A stretch of 64,000 nt of DNA from Panacibacter microcysteis (lineage in GTDB: Bacteria; Bacteroidota; Bacteroidia; Chitinophagales; Chitinophagaceae). The notes beneath the pieces are model-generated. The model ran no database searches. It saw only the letters and a program-made list of their open reading frames with translations, and was not told where the DNA came from. The stretch lies in the NCBI RefSeq assembly GCF_015831355.1, contig NZ_JADWYR010000002.1:1178001-1242000 (forward strand), in the 5' to 3' direction. This document shows positions 1-9,433 of this stretch, piece by piece. Each line of letters begins with the position of its first letter. Position 1 is the first letter of the stretch. Both the position numbers and the translations under genes were made by a program.

Positions 1-1
1 G

Positions 2-1006
2 CTTATTCCTTTTATGATGAAACACTGCTACGATTACAATAAGCTGGCCGGCATACCTACTGTTTTTACCATACACAACGGGCAGTACCAGGGCTGGATG
101 GGCTGGGACAAAAGCATGTATATTCCACGCTGGGATGAATGGAAACGCGGTATGCTCGAATGGGCAGGCACCATCAACCCGCTTGCCTCTGCAGTAAAGT
201 GTGCATGGAAAGTAACTACGGTTAGCTGGAGCTATATGGAAGAACTGCGCTACAATTCCAACGGTCTTGAAGCATTGTTTGAATATGAAAAAGGTAAATG
301 CGCCGGTATATTAAATGGTATCGATGCACAGGTATGGAACCCTGCTACTGATAAATACATAGACAATCATTTTACTACCGATACTGTTGATGAAGGCAAA
401 CAGGCAAACAAAGAACTGCTGTGTAAACAATTCAATCTTGATAGTTCGAAACCACTCTTCATATTCATTGGGCGGCTTGTTGGCGAAAAGGCCGCAGACA
501 TTCTTCCGGATGCTATCATGTCTTCGTTATACAACTTCAAAGACCAGGTAAATTTCTTGATGCTGGGCAGCGGAGAACCGAATGTAGAGTGGCAACTAAG
601 CCAGCTGGTACCCGCTTACCCGGGCAGTTACAACGCCGTTATCGGTTACAATGAAAAGCTGAGTCACCTCATGTATTCAGGTGCAGACTTTTTGTTGATG
701 CCAAGCCGTGTAGAACCCTGTGGCCTCAACCAGATGTATGCCATGCAATATGGAACTGTACCGGTGGTAAGAAGCACCGGCGGTTTAAAGGATACAGTAG
801 TAGACATGGGCGATTTCCAGGGCTGGGGCATCCGCTTTAATCATGCAACTGTGGGCGACCTTACACATGCTATATGGCGCGGAATTGACCTGTACAATAA
901 CAACCGCGAACACCTTGCATGGATGCGGAAACGAATGATGAATATTGACAACAGCTGGGAAAATGCTGTACAGCAATACCTCAACCTGTACAGCAGTCTC
1001 AGGTAG
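2..1006 (+). CDS. glgA: Glycogen/starch synthase, 5'-truncated by window edge
   Basis: The last 334 residues of a GT5-type glycogen synthase, which transfers glucose from ADP-glucose to a growing alpha-1,4-glucan in the cytoplasm. The reading frame is open to the left edge (codons before the first ATG at 14 are L-I-P-F), so the start and the N-terminal KxGG substrate loop lie outside the window. Visible family features are the GT-B hinge FIGRLVGEKAADIL, a shortened version of the usual GRLxxQKG stretch, and the C-terminal donor-binding segment EPCGLNQMYAMQYGTVPVV followed by STGGLKDTV. The next gene on the same strand is glgC, which makes its substrate, but 541 bp separate them and this gap contains repeats, so co-transcription is not shown. 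The assignment is confident; the full length is unknown. Confidence 0.93.
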   Translation, partial: LIPFMMKHCYDYNKLAGIPTVFTIHNGQYQGWMGWDKSMYIPRWDEWKRGMLEWAGTINPLASAVKCAWKVTTVSWSYMEELRYNSNGLEALFEYEKGKCAGILNGIDAQVWNPATDKYIDNHFTTDTVDEGKQANKELLCKQFNLDSSKPLFIFIGRLVGEKAADILPDAIMSSLYNFKDQVNFLMLGSGEPNVEWQLSQLVPAYPGSYNAVIGYNEKLSHLMYSGADFLLMPSRVEPCGLNQMYAMQYGTVPVVRSTGGLKDTVVDMGDFQGWGIRFNHATVGDLTHAIWRGIDLYNNNREHLAWMRKRMMNIDNSWENAVQQYLNLYSSLR

Positions 1007-1071
1007 CATTTCATATACATACTCCTTCATTACAAGATCTTTTTTATTATGTACCGGGCTGTAGCAATACT

Positions 1072-1146
1072 ATGAAGCTTTCGTTGCGTCGCACTCTTCC
1101 ACTGTTGAAGCATTACTGAACAAACGCGAAGACCAAAGCGAAAGTT
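1072..1146 (-). repeat. Dispersed REP-like repeat, variant B
   Basis: Copy with core CGTTGCGTCGCACTCTT followed by a less conserved arm (AAACGCGAAGACC...AGCG). The same two-part arrangement recurs at 10141-10210 and 63602-63670. It lies in the 541-bp gap between glgA and glgC, which otherwise shows no gene. Strand is given relative to the variant A orientation GTACAAG...CAAC. Confidence 0.8.
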
Positions 1147-1385
1147 TTTGCTGCATGTGCTTTGCTGTACAGTGTTTCAGGCTGTTTTATTATTGTGCAT
1201 AACGCACATGCATGTAAATAGTATGTACATGCAACGCGCCTGTTACGTATAAACAGTTAAAAGCAGTTTTTATAGTACAACTTGTGAGAGACGAAAAAGA
1301 GAAATCAAAGAGCGTGTAAACTGCACGCGTTTTGCGGGTGAGAAAAAGCTTACGCAGGTAGCACATTGCCCAATAATGTTATACA

Positions 1386-1419
1386 GTACAAGTGAGTGAC
1401 ACAACAGGCGATGCCACAT
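1386..1419 (+). repeat. Dispersed REP-like repeat, variant A
   Basis: Contains the core GTACAAGTGAGTGACACAAC followed by AGGCGATGCCA, the most conserved form of the family. It lies upstream of glgC in a gene-free stretch (1007-1547). The remainder of this gap is AT-rich just before glgC (1436-1530) and presumably holds its promoter, but no clear TAnnTTTG box was seen. Confidence 0.85.
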
Positions 1420-1547
1420 GCAAATAAGCTGATAAACAAAAAAATATTCTACTTAAATTTATTGCATATAAAATAATTATTGGTTACATAAACATCTTAT
1501 ATTTATTACCTCAAGCGATTACTTACATTAAATAAATCCAGTTCAAT

Positions 1548-2831
1548 ATGTTTTCTATAACACAGTCAGTGATAGCGGTGGTACTTGGTGGCGGAGCCGG
1601 TACAAGATTGTATCCGTTAACAGCAGCCAGGTCTAAACCGGCCGTACCAATTGCAGGTAAATATCGTTTGGTTGATATACCTATCAGCAACTGTATCAAT
1701 TCAAGGATCAACAGAATTTTTGTACTTACGCAGTTTAACTCTGCCTCTCTGAACAAGCACATCAAGAACACTTATCATTTCAGTGCCTTCAGCACCGGCT
1801 TTGTTGATATACTTGCCGCTGAACAAACACCTGATAATGCAGGCTGGTACCAGGGTACAGCAGATGCCGTACGCCAGTGTTTGCGCCATATAGCCAATAA
1901 CGATTATGAGTATGTGCTGATATTGAGCGGCGACCAGTTGTACCAGATGGATTTTGATGCTATGATCAATGATCACCGCGAGAAAGGTGCAGACATCTCT
2001 ATTGCTACCATACCTGTTGGCGACCGTGATGCGCCTGAGTTTGGTATTCTGAAAGCAGACGGCGACAGTCTTATTACCAGCTTTATTGAAAAACCTAAAA
2101 AAGATATTCTTGGCGAATGGGTGAGTGATACCGGTGATGAGATGCGCAGCCAGGGCAGGGTTTATCTTGCATCTATGGGCATATATGTATTTAGCCGCGT
2201 GGTGCTGGATAAATTGCTGAAAGACGAATATGCAGAAGCAACAGATTTTGGTAAAGAGATCATGCCTAACTCAATCGGTAACTATAAAGTGGTAAGCTAC
2301 CAATATGATGGTTACTGGACAGATATAGGAAATATCTACTCTTTCTTTGAAGCCAACCTTGCGCTTACACAGGATATACCACCGTTTAATTTGTTTGACA
2401 AAACAAAAACGGTGTATACAAGATCGAGAATGTTGCCGCCGGGAAAAATAAGTGGAACAACGCTGGAGAAAACAGTTGTTGCAGAAGGCGCACTGGTTTT
2501 TGCAAGCCGCGTTGAAACAAGTGTGCTGGGTATAAGAACACGTATTGGACATGGCACTACTGTGGTAAGTTGCTATATAATGGGTAACGATTATTATGAA
2601 ACGCTGGAAGAGATGAGTGCCAATGCCAGCAAGGGCATACCCAAAATTGGTATTGGTGAAAGATGCTACATCAAAAATGCGATCATTGATAAAAACTGCC
2701 GTATAGGTAATGATGTAAGGATCAATGGCGGCCCTCACCTGGAGAACACAGATCATACTTTATATACCGTAAAAGATGGTATAGTAGTAGTGAAGAAAGG
2801 TGCTATTTTACCAGATGGATTTGTAATATAA
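1548..2831 (+). CDS. glgC: Glucose-1-phosphate adenylyltransferase
   Basis: A 427-aa ADP-glucose pyrophosphorylase making ADP-glucose from glucose-1-phosphate and ATP, the committed step of bacterial glycogen synthesis. The N-terminal nucleotidyltransferase signature LGGGAGTRLYPLT is near residues 13-25, followed by the KPAVPIAGKYRLVDIPISN substrate loop, the GTADAVRQ block, SGDQLYQMD with a metal-binding Asp, and an IEKP motif near residue 180. The C-terminal third has the hexapeptide rhythm of a left-handed beta helix, where allosteric control normally sits. Length matches the family (about 420-430 aa). An ATG start with no competing upstream start is clear. A strong terminator follows immediately. 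It works with the glycogen synthase gene upstream. Confidence 0.97.
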   Translation: MFSITQSVIAVVLGGGAGTRLYPLTAARSKPAVPIAGKYRLVDIPISNCINSRINRIFVLTQFNSASLNKHIKNTYHFSAFSTGFVDILAAEQTPDNAGWYQGTADAVRQCLRHIANNDYEYVLILSGDQLYQMDFDAMINDHREKGADISIATIPVGDRDAPEFGILKADGDSLITSFIEKPKKDILGEWVSDTGDEMRSQGRVYLASMGIYVFSRVVLDKLLKDEYAEATDFGKEIMPNSIGNYKVVSYQYDGYWTDIGNIYSFFEANLALTQDIPPFNLFDKTKTVYTRSRMLPPGKISGTTLEKTVVAEGALVFASRVETSVLGIRTRIGHGTTVVSCYIMGNDYYETLEEMSANASKGIPKIGIGERCYIKNAIIDKNCRIGNDVRINGGPHLENTDHTLYTVKDGIVVVKKGAILPDGFVI

Positions 2832-2840
2832 TTTCGTAAA

Positions 2841-2867
2841 ACATCCTCTTTGCAGGATGTTTTTTTA
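2841..2867 (+). terminator. Rho-independent terminator after glgC
   Basis: Seven-base-pair stem ACATCCT/AGGATGT with a six-base loop followed by a run of T, 10 bp after the glgC stop codon. Confidence 0.85.
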
Positions 2868-2921
2868 TTGTATTTTCGCTTTTGTGTAATTTTTACATAT
2901 TAACCAAACTAAACGATTGCT

Positions 2922-4322
2922 ATGGCTGCCACAGCCCCTGCTTCTTCAAATTCAGGTATTAATAAGCCTCGCCTAAGCCTGAAACATATATTCAATATGA
3001 GCTTTGGCTTTTTTGGAATTCAATTTGGCTGGGATTTACAACGCGCAAACATGGGGCCCATATATGAATACCTCAAAGCGTCTCCCGAACAAATTCCAAT
3101 GCTTTTTTTGGCAGCTCCTTTAACCGGATTAATAGTGCAGCCCATAATTGGATATATGAGCGATCGTACATGGCATCCAAGATGGGGCCGTCGAAGACCA
3201 TATTTTTTTGTAGGTGCTTTATTAAGCACTATATGTTTAGTCCTTATGCCTAATAGTGGTTCGTTATGGATGGCAGCAGGTTTATTATGGATTCTCGACA
3301 CGTCCGGCAATATCGCGATGGAACCTTTTCGGGCATTTGTTGCAGATAAATTACCAGAAGATCAACGCACATCAGGCTTTGCTATGCAAAGTTTTTTAAT
3401 TGGCATTGGCGGAAGCATTGCCTCAGCCCTGCCATGGATAATGTCGCACATTTTTAACGTATCCACTACTGCATCAACAGAAGGCATCCCCCTTTCTGTA
3501 AAGTTTGCATTTTACGTAGGAGGTGCAATTTTCTTTGTTTCAGTATTATATACCGTTTTAACGAGTAGCGAATACCCTCCAAATGAATTCAGTTTTAAGG
3601 AAAAAGTAAAGCAAAGTAACAAAGGTCTTGGCAGTGGATTTAAAGAAATCTTACATGCAATTAAATCGATGCCGCCTAAAATGAAACAACTGGCACTAGT
3701 ACAATTCTTTACATGGCCGGGATTGTTTCTTATGTGGTTTTATTATAACACGGCTGTAGCAAGAAATATATTTAATGCAACAAGTACTACTGATCCCAAT
3801 TACATAAAAGGTATAGAATACGGCGGGTTAACATTGTCCTACTATAATATAGTATCATTCCTGTTTGCCTTAACTATACCTTTTATAGCTAAATCACTGG
3901 GTAGAAAACTTACACACTCATTATGTTTATTATGTGGCGCTATCGGATTAATTGCAGTTGGATTTGTAAAACAACCTTTTGAACTGTATATATGTATGAC
4001 AGGTGTAGGTATTGCTTGGTCTAGCATTTTATCTATGCCGTACGCTATGTTAGCTGGTGCTTTACCAGAAGATAAAATCGGAGTTTACATGGGTATTTTC
4101 AACTTTTTCATTGTGCTGCCTGAAATAATCGCCTCTTTATTCTTCGGATGGATAATGGAAAATTTACTTGATAATAACCGGATGCTTGCTGTACAAATAG
4201 GTGGCGTTCTAATGATCTTGGCGGCATTTATTTGCTATTTCGTGGTAAAAGAAAGGAAAGTTTTTATTACTGAAAATCCAAAGATCTCAAGGATTGAAAT
4301 TGAGGAGAATCGTTCTGTATAA
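2922..4322 (+). CDS. MFS sugar transporter (SUT/GPH-like)
   Basis: A 466-aa integral inner-membrane protein with about 12 hydrophobic segments. The N-terminus (NMSFGFFGIQFGWDLQRAN) and the loop SDRTWHPRWGRRRPYFF between segments 2 and 3 match the sucrose/maltose cation symporter type of MFS carrier, in which the loop holds the conserved RxGRRRP motif. It sits between glgC and a secreted GH13 amylase, so the likely substrate is maltose or a maltooligosaccharide released outside the inner membrane. That substrate is inferred from neighbours only. The start at 2922 is the first ATG after the glgC terminator. The gap of 84 bp to the amylase has no terminator, so the two may be co-transcribed. Confidence 0.88.
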   Translation: MAATAPASSNSGINKPRLSLKHIFNMSFGFFGIQFGWDLQRANMGPIYEYLKASPEQIPMLFLAAPLTGLIVQPIIGYMSDRTWHPRWGRRRPYFFVGALLSTICLVLMPNSGSLWMAAGLLWILDTSGNIAMEPFRAFVADKLPEDQRTSGFAMQSFLIGIGGSIASALPWIMSHIFNVSTTASTEGIPLSVKFAFYVGGAIFFVSVLYTVLTSSEYPPNEFSFKEKVKQSNKGLGSGFKEILHAIKSMPPKMKQLALVQFFTWPGLFLMWFYYNTAVARNIFNATSTTDPNYIKGIEYGGLTLSYYNIVSFLFALTIPFIAKSLGRKLTHSLCLLCGAIGLIAVGFVKQPFELYICMTGVGIAWSSILSMPYAMLAGALPEDKIGVYMGIFNFFIVLPEIIASLFFGWIMENLLDNNRMLAVQIGGVLMILAAFICYFVVKERKVFITENPKISRIEIEENRSV

Positions 4323-4406
4323 TAACAAATCTCAAATTAAATTAAGAGCAACAACATTTACAAAAGACATTGCTACAATTTGAACAAATCGATAAACTGC
4401 TTAACT

Positions 4407-6245
4407 ATGAAGTATAAATTTCTTTCCACTGCTTTAATGTTGTTTTGTTCGATATGCTGTTTTGCACAGTACGCTGAAGTATACCCCACAAACTGGTGGA
4501 CTGGCATGAAGCATAATAAGATTCAGCTGATCTTTCGTGCAGACCATGAAAGTTTTAGTAATGAAAAAGTACAGATCAGTTATCCCGGGGTGAGTATAAC
4601 AGGTACACACAAGTTTCCCAACGGAAAATACCTGGCCGTAGATATTACTATTGCACCCACCGCAAAACCTGGCAATGTACAAATCCGGTTTACTGACGGG
4701 GATAAGAAAAACGATGTTTCATGGTCATTAAAAGAAAGAAGAAAAGGTAATGGAACAACCTATGCCCAGGGTGTACAGCCTGCTGATTTCATTTATTTCC
4801 TGATGCCCGATCGTTTCAGCAATGGCGATCCATCAAATGACCATGTGGCGGGCATGAGAGATCAGTCACTGAACAGGGATTCAATTTTCCTGCGGCATGG
4901 CGGCGATTTACAGGGCGTAATCAATCACCTCGATTACCTGCAAAGCCTTGGTGTAACCACACTGTGGATGACACCCGTACTGGAAAATGATATGCCCGAC
5001 AGAACAGAACACGGCTACGCATTTACCAACCACTATAAAATAGAACCTCGCATCGGCGGTGATGCAGCCTATCATAAACTGAGTGATGAACTGCACAAGC
5101 GCGGCATGAAACTAATACAGGATGCGGTGTATAACCATATTGGTTTATATCACTGGATTATACAGGATGCACCAGACAAAGACTGGGTACACCAGTGGCC
5201 AACTTTTACCAACCCCAACTATAAAGAGCAGGTCTTCTTTGACCCTTATGCAGCACCAAGTGATAAAAGGCAAATGACAGATGGCTGGTTTACCAACATG
5301 ATGCCTGACCTTAACCAAAGCAATGCATATATGTCCACTTATCTTATTCAACATGCAATTTGGTGCGTGGAAGAATTTGGTATTGATGCATGGCGCATTG
5401 ACACGTATAAATATGTTGACCTGGATTTTATGAACCGTTGCAATAAAGCATTGTATGATGAATACCCAAAGATTACCATGTTTGGGGAAGCATGGGGAGA
5501 AGGCATTGTAAACCAGGCTTACTTTGCAGAGAACAATATCAACACCCCGTTTAAGAGTAACCTGAACGGCGATATAGATTTTGAGCTGCTTTTTGGTGGT
5601 GTATATCCTGCGCTTACACAGAACAACCCGGGAAGGCTATACCAGACATTGAGTATGGACTTTTTATACAAACACCCGATGACTAATGTTATTTTTTTAG
5701 ACAACCACGATATGTCGAGGATATTCTCTGTATTAAACGAAAATGTAGCAAAACAAAAAATGGCCATTAGCTGGCTGCTTACCACACGTGGTATACCGCA
5801 AATGTATTACGGCACAGAAGTGATCATGAAAGGCATCAGTAATCCTGATGGCTGGGTGCGCCTCGATTTTCCGGGTGGGTGGAGTGGTGACACAAAAAAC
5901 GCATTTACCCAACAGGGCCTTACGGAAGATGAAAAAGCGGTACAGGAACTCACGAAAAAGCTTGGCAACTTCCGCAAAAATTCCTCCGCACTTAAAACAG
6001 GAAATACCATGCAGTACGTGCCTGCAAATAATCTGTACGTATATTTCAGGTATGACAATAACCAAACGATCATGTGCGTGATGAATACGTCAGACGCTGC
6101 ACAAACAATAGACTTTACAAAGTATGTAGAGCGCACGGCAGGATTTACCAAAGCTGTCAGGGTTGCCGATGAACAACAATTTAGTATGGGTGATAAACTT
6201 TCGATTGGTGCAAATGAAATGTGGGTGCTCGAACTAAAGAAGTAA
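4407..6245 (+). CDS. Secreted GH13 alpha-amylase/cyclomaltodextrinase-like enzyme
   Basis: A 612-aa glycoside hydrolase family 13 enzyme that cleaves alpha-1,4-glucans. A Sec signal peptide (MKYKFLSTALMLFCSICCFA) begins at the ATG at 4407. A TTG 27 bp upstream would add nine residues before it, so 4407 is preferred. An N-terminal Ig-like domain (about residues 20-110) precedes the TIM barrel, as in neopullulanase/cyclomaltodextrinase subfamilies. The four GH13 regions are visible: DAVYNH, DAWRIDTYKYV with the nucleophile Asp, MFGEAW with the acid/base Glu, and FLDNHD with the third carboxylate. A short beta C-terminal domain ends the protein. The likely location is periplasmic or outer-membrane facing. 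It probably supplies maltooligosaccharides to the transporter encoded just upstream. Confidence 0.93.
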   Translation: MKYKFLSTALMLFCSICCFAQYAEVYPTNWWTGMKHNKIQLIFRADHESFSNEKVQISYPGVSITGTHKFPNGKYLAVDITIAPTAKPGNVQIRFTDGDKKNDVSWSLKERRKGNGTTYAQGVQPADFIYFLMPDRFSNGDPSNDHVAGMRDQSLNRDSIFLRHGGDLQGVINHLDYLQSLGVTTLWMTPVLENDMPDRTEHGYAFTNHYKIEPRIGGDAAYHKLSDELHKRGMKLIQDAVYNHIGLYHWIIQDAPDKDWVHQWPTFTNPNYKEQVFFDPYAAPSDKRQMTDGWFTNMMPDLNQSNAYMSTYLIQHAIWCVEEFGIDAWRIDTYKYVDLDFMNRCNKALYDEYPKITMFGEAWGEGIVNQAYFAENNINTPFKSNLNGDIDFELLFGGVYPALTQNNPGRLYQTLSMDFLYKHPMTNVIFLDNHDMSRIFSVLNENVAKQKMAISWLLTTRGIPQMYYGTEVIMKGISNPDGWVRLDFPGGWSGDTKNAFTQQGLTEDEKAVQELTKKLGNFRKNSSALKTGNTMQYVPANNLYVYFRYDNNQTIMCVMNTSDAAQTIDFTKYVERTAGFTKAVRVADEQQFSMGDKLSIGANEMWVLELKK

Positions 6246-6262
6246 AAACAAAATGTTACCGT

Positions 6263-6300
6263 AACTGCTTCATGCCAAAAGGTATGAAGCAGTTTTTATT
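6263..6300 (+). terminator. Terminator after the amylase gene
   Basis: Long hairpin AACTGCTTCATGCC/GGTATGAAGCAGTT with an AAAA loop followed by TTTTATTTT, 18 bp after the stop. Because a minus-strand gene ends at 6321 it may serve both directions. Confidence 0.85.
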
Positions 6301-6320
6301 TTAGGCATACTAAAAAATGA

Positions 6321-6908
6321 CTAAAAATTGTATACCAGCCCTACCCCGCTACCCGAAACATTAAATGAAGTTTTACCGGACAAGGCATTGAGCTTTTTAC
6401 CATTGGAGCGCAGCAACGAGTACATGGTGCAATCAAACAATAAAAGAAAAGCACCCTGCATAATAACAGCGGTGCCATAACCTTTTAACTGGTCATTGTT
6501 CCGGCTGTTTCCGCGAGTGTTGAGGTATATACCTGTACCAATGTATGCAAAGTCAATTCCGCCATTGACCAGGAAAATTTTCTCTATTTGCTTTTGCGCT
6601 TTGATACTCTCTTCAACACCCAAAGTTGTTTGCATACGTTTGCGTGTACCTGCATGACTTAATAAGGCAATACCCAGATTTGTTGCGCCCCAGAATGTGT
6701 TCATCTGGTGAAAGTATTGATGACTGCCTCTTTCACTGGTGGCCCAGCCGGCAATACCGGCACCAAGGTTGAGAGCGCCCCAGCCACCGAGAACTTTCAT
6801 ACCCGCAAGCGTGGTTTTGTTGCGCACGCTGTTTAGCGCCTGCAAGCTGTCCTGCGACAACGTTTGACTACTATACACAATACAAAGGAGAAATATGATC
6901 TTTTTCAT
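6321..6908 (-). CDS. Small membrane/secreted protein, DUF6992-like
   Basis: A 195-aa protein of unknown function with an N-terminal signal peptide (MKKIIFLLCIVYSSQTLSQ) and three or four further hydrophobic, glycine-rich segments (for example GGWGALNLGAGIAGW near residue 40). The text resembles a Bacteroidota family I associate with DUF6992, from memory rather than a search. It stands alone on the minus strand, convergent with the amylase and sharing the terminator region. No catalytic motif was recognised. A role in the envelope is all that can be supported. Confidence 0.7.
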   Translation of the reverse strand: MKKIIFLLCIVYSSQTLSQDSLQALNSVRNKTTLAGMKVLGGWGALNLGAGIAGWATSERGSHQYFHQMNTFWGATNLGIALLSHAGTRKRMQTTLGVEESIKAQKQIEKIFLVNGGIDFAYIGTGIYLNTRGNSRNNDQLKGYGTAVIMQGAFLLLFDCTMYSLLRSNGKKLNALSGKTSFNVSGSGVGLVYNF

Positions 6909-7069
6909 GGTATGTCATGGTTACATTACATATACGAAATGCAAACCGTTTTGTTTGAAAAATGTGATGACAACATGAAGCCGGACGTTTTGTTTATGCC
7001 TTAAGATATTTCTATTAATTGTGGAGACCGTAACCGCAGACTACAGTTGCCATGAAAAGATACAGATGA

Positions 7070-7099
7070 ACGGACTGCGACGCAACAGGTGCTGCCATT
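7070..7099 (+). repeat. Dispersed repeat, A/B hybrid
   Basis: Holds the variant B core (ACTGCGACGCAAC) joined to the right flank typical of variant A (AGGTGCTGCCAT). It lies 27 bp beyond the 3' end of the minus-strand NTPase gene. Confidence 0.7.
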
Positions 7100-7125
7100 A
7101 GTTTAAAAAGCCGGGAACATCATTT

Positions 7126-7635
7126 TCAAAAAACTGCATTGAGCACCTGTTGTGTTCTGTTTGCCAGGCTGCCATTTACAGCGATCATGGTGATGTTAAA
7201 ATCACTGATCCAGCTTTCCAGTATGTCATTGACCTGTGCTCGTAACAGCGGCAGATCTGGTTCGCTGCAAACGTTGAGGTCTGGCTTCTCTATTGGTACA
7301 AAGACGAGCAGATCTATTGCCTGCATGGCGGTTTCAACCTGTGCATAGAGCGACCGGATATCTTTTGAAGGATCGAGTGCATAAATGTAAGCCAGCAGAT
7401 CTATGGGACACCTGTCGAAAATTGTATTGCCCCTGCTTTTACGTATTTGCCTGAATGCATAGCTGAGCTGTTCCAGGAAATCGTCTGTACCCGGTGTTTC
7501 TGCAAAAGCATAACCGGCTTCTTCAAGCTGGTGGTATGGCTCAGCCGTTAAATCATAAGTAACCAGTTCCTGCTGCAGGCTTTCGGCCAGCGAGGTTTTA
7601 CCAACGCGGTGTGCACCTGTTAAAGCTATTCTCAT
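7126..7635 (-). CDS. P-loop NTPase (AAA_28/nucleoside-kinase-like)
   Basis: A 169-aa cytoplasmic P-loop protein. The Walker A motif GAHRVGKTS starts at residue 7, and a DRCPIDLLAY segment near residue 75 resembles the substrate/lid region of deoxynucleoside- or NadR-type kinases. The small size fits a one-domain kinase-like ATPase with no added domains. It begins 6 bp after the end of radC on the same strand, so the two are almost certainly co-transcribed. Substrate is unknown. The pairing with RadC may hint at nucleotide handling in repair, but RadC's own role is uncertain, so this remains speculation. Confidence 0.8.
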   Translation of the reverse strand: MRIALTGAHRVGKTSLAESLQQELVTYDLTAEPYHQLEEAGYAFAETPGTDDFLEQLSYAFRQIRKSRGNTIFDRCPIDLLAYIYALDPSKDIRSLYAQVETAMQAIDLLVFVPIEKPDLNVCSEPDLPLLRAQVNDILESWISDFNITMIAVNGSLANRTQQVLNAVF

Positions 7636-7641
7636 ACAATG

Positions 7642-8331
7642 TTATAAAATACCTTCATCAGCAAAGCTGTAATAACCTTCTTCGCTTACGATAATATGAT
7701 CCAGCACTTTTACATCGAGAAACCGGGCAGCTTCTTTAATTTTTTGCGTGATCTCTTCATCCTGCCGGCTTGGTTTAATGCTGCCACTGGGATGGTTGTG
7801 ACAGAGAATGATATTTACCGCATCGTGCTCCAATGTTTTCTTTAAGATGATACGTGGGTCGGCCACGGTGCCTGTAATACCACCTTCGCTGATGACTTCG
7901 TAGTGCATGATTTTATTGGCACGGTTGAGGAAGACCACCGCAAATACTTCATGCTTTTTATATTGCAGTTTTGCACGCAGAAACTCGGCTATATCACGGC
8001 TATGCGTTACCGTTGTTCGCTTCCTGTCTGCGGTTTCGCGCCTTATACCCAGCTCGAGCGCTGCGGCAATTGTTACGGCTTTTGCTTCGCCAATGCCTTT
8101 CACTTTCAGCTTTACCATCTCCTTTACACTTAGCCGGCCCAACTGGTAAATTTCATTTTGTACAACAGCCAGTAATTCTTTGGCCACATCAACCGCCGAC
8201 TTATCTTTTGTGCCGTTGTTGATAATAATAGCGAGCAGTTCTGCATTGCTCAGGGCCTCGGTTCCTTTCATTAACATCTTCTCTCTTGGCCGGTCATCTT
8301 CTGCCCAATGTTTTATACTTGTTCCCTGCAT
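7642..8331 (-). CDS. radC: RadC family JAB/MPN-domain protein
   Basis: A 229-aa RadC-family protein. The N-terminal half has the helix-hairpin-helix-like stretch LKVKGIGEAKAVTIAAALE, and the C-terminal half is a JAB1/MPN metalloprotease-like domain with the zinc motif HNHPSGSIKPSRQD (HxHx7-10D). Length and order match the family. RadC was named as a DNA repair protein but its biochemical activity is not established, so no reaction is claimed. It is first in a two-gene minus-strand unit with the P-loop NTPase. Divergent from prs, with 72 bp between start codons. Confidence 0.93.
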   Translation of the reverse strand: MQGTSIKHWAEDDRPREKMLMKGTEALSNAELLAIIINNGTKDKSAVDVAKELLAVVQNEIYQLGRLSVKEMVKLKVKGIGEAKAVTIAAALELGIRRETADRKRTTVTHSRDIAEFLRAKLQYKKHEVFAVVFLNRANKIMHYEVISEGGITGTVADPRIILKKTLEHDAVNIILCHNHPSGSIKPSRQDEEITQKIKEAARFLDVKVLDHIIVSEEGYYSFADEGIL

Positions 8332-8403
8332 GTTGAAAAGTTATGAAGTATCAAAATACAATTTCATTTGCTAATTTTTATCTTCGCCGCACATCTAAAT
8401 TAT

Positions 8404-9357
8404 ATGGGTCCATCAGTAAAGATATTTTCCGGTAATGGGTCTCATGAGCTTGCCGAGAAAATAGCACAACGATTTGGTGCAGCATTGGGTAAGGTAAACA
8501 TCCAGAAGTTCAGCGACGGAGAGTTTCAGCCCATCTTCCTGGAAAGCATTCGTGGCGATTATGTTTTTTTGGTACAAAGCACTTTTGCGCCAACAGATAA
8601 CCTGATGGAACTGCTGCTGATGATCGATGCAGCAAAGCGTGCCAGTGCATACAAGATCATTGCCGTAATTCCTTATTATGGCTTTAGCCGGCAGGACAGG
8701 AAAGACAAACCACGTGTGGCCATTGGTTCAAAACTTGTTGCAACTTTACTCGAAGCAGCAGGCGCCAACAGGGTGATAACCATGGACTTGCATGCGCCTC
8801 AAATACAGGCGTTTTTCGAAATACCTGTCGATCACCTCGACAGCTCTGCTATTTTCATTCCTTACATTGAGCAACTTAAACTTGAAAACCTTACCTTCGC
8901 GGCCCCTGACGTGGGCAGCACCAACCGTGTAAGAGAAGTGGCCAGCTATTTTAATGCAGATATGGTTATCTGCGACAAGCACCGCAAACGTGCAAATGAA
9001 ATAGCCAGCATGGTGGTAATTGGTGAAGTGCAGGACAGGGACATTGTTCTTATAGATGATATATGTGATACCGGCGGAACACTTGCAAAAGCCGCAGGAC
9101 TGCTGAAAGAAAAAGGTGCCAGAAGCGTAAGAGCTTTATGTACTCACCCCATCTTAAGCGGTAAAGCGTATGAGAATATTGAAAACAGCGTGCTCGAAGA
9201 ATTGATCGTTTGCGATACCATTCCGCTAAGGCAGCCGTCTTCAAAAATAAAAGTGATCTCCGTAGCAGACCTTTTTGCCATCGCAATCAGGAATGCTTAT
9301 GAGAATAAAAGTATCACAAGCCTGTTCATACACTCACAACTGAGAGGTAAAAAATAA
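8404..9357 (+). CDS. prs: Ribose-phosphate pyrophosphokinase
   Basis: A 317-aa cytoplasmic enzyme making 5-phosphoribosyl-1-diphosphate from ribose-5-phosphate and ATP, for purine, pyrimidine, His, Trp and NAD synthesis. Start chosen at ATG 8404 (MGPSVKIFSGNGSHEL); an upstream TTG at 8368 would add 12 non-conserved residues. Family marks: KFSDGEFQP near the N-terminus, DLHAPQIQAFF with the metal-binding Asp and His, and the PRPP loop IVLIDDICDTGGTLAKAA around residue 215. A TATCTTCG box at 8379-8386, a variant of the Bacteroidota -7 element, lies just upstream. The next gene, rplY, starts 76 bp later with no clear terminator between. Confidence 0.97.
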   Translation: MGPSVKIFSGNGSHELAEKIAQRFGAALGKVNIQKFSDGEFQPIFLESIRGDYVFLVQSTFAPTDNLMELLLMIDAAKRASAYKIIAVIPYYGFSRQDRKDKPRVAIGSKLVATLLEAAGANRVITMDLHAPQIQAFFEIPVDHLDSSAIFIPYIEQLKLENLTFAAPDVGSTNRVREVASYFNADMVICDKHRKRANEIASMVVIGEVQDRDIVLIDDICDTGGTLAKAAGLLKEKGARSVRALCTHPILSGKAYENIENSVLEELIVCDTIPLRQPSSKIKVISVADLFAIAIRNAYENKSITSLFIHSQLRGKK

Positions 9358-9433
9358 CCAGCCCGGGTAAAGCAGTGCTGAAACAGGATATATCACCTGC
9401 ATAAGTCTTTTCTAAATTAAACAATACAAAACA

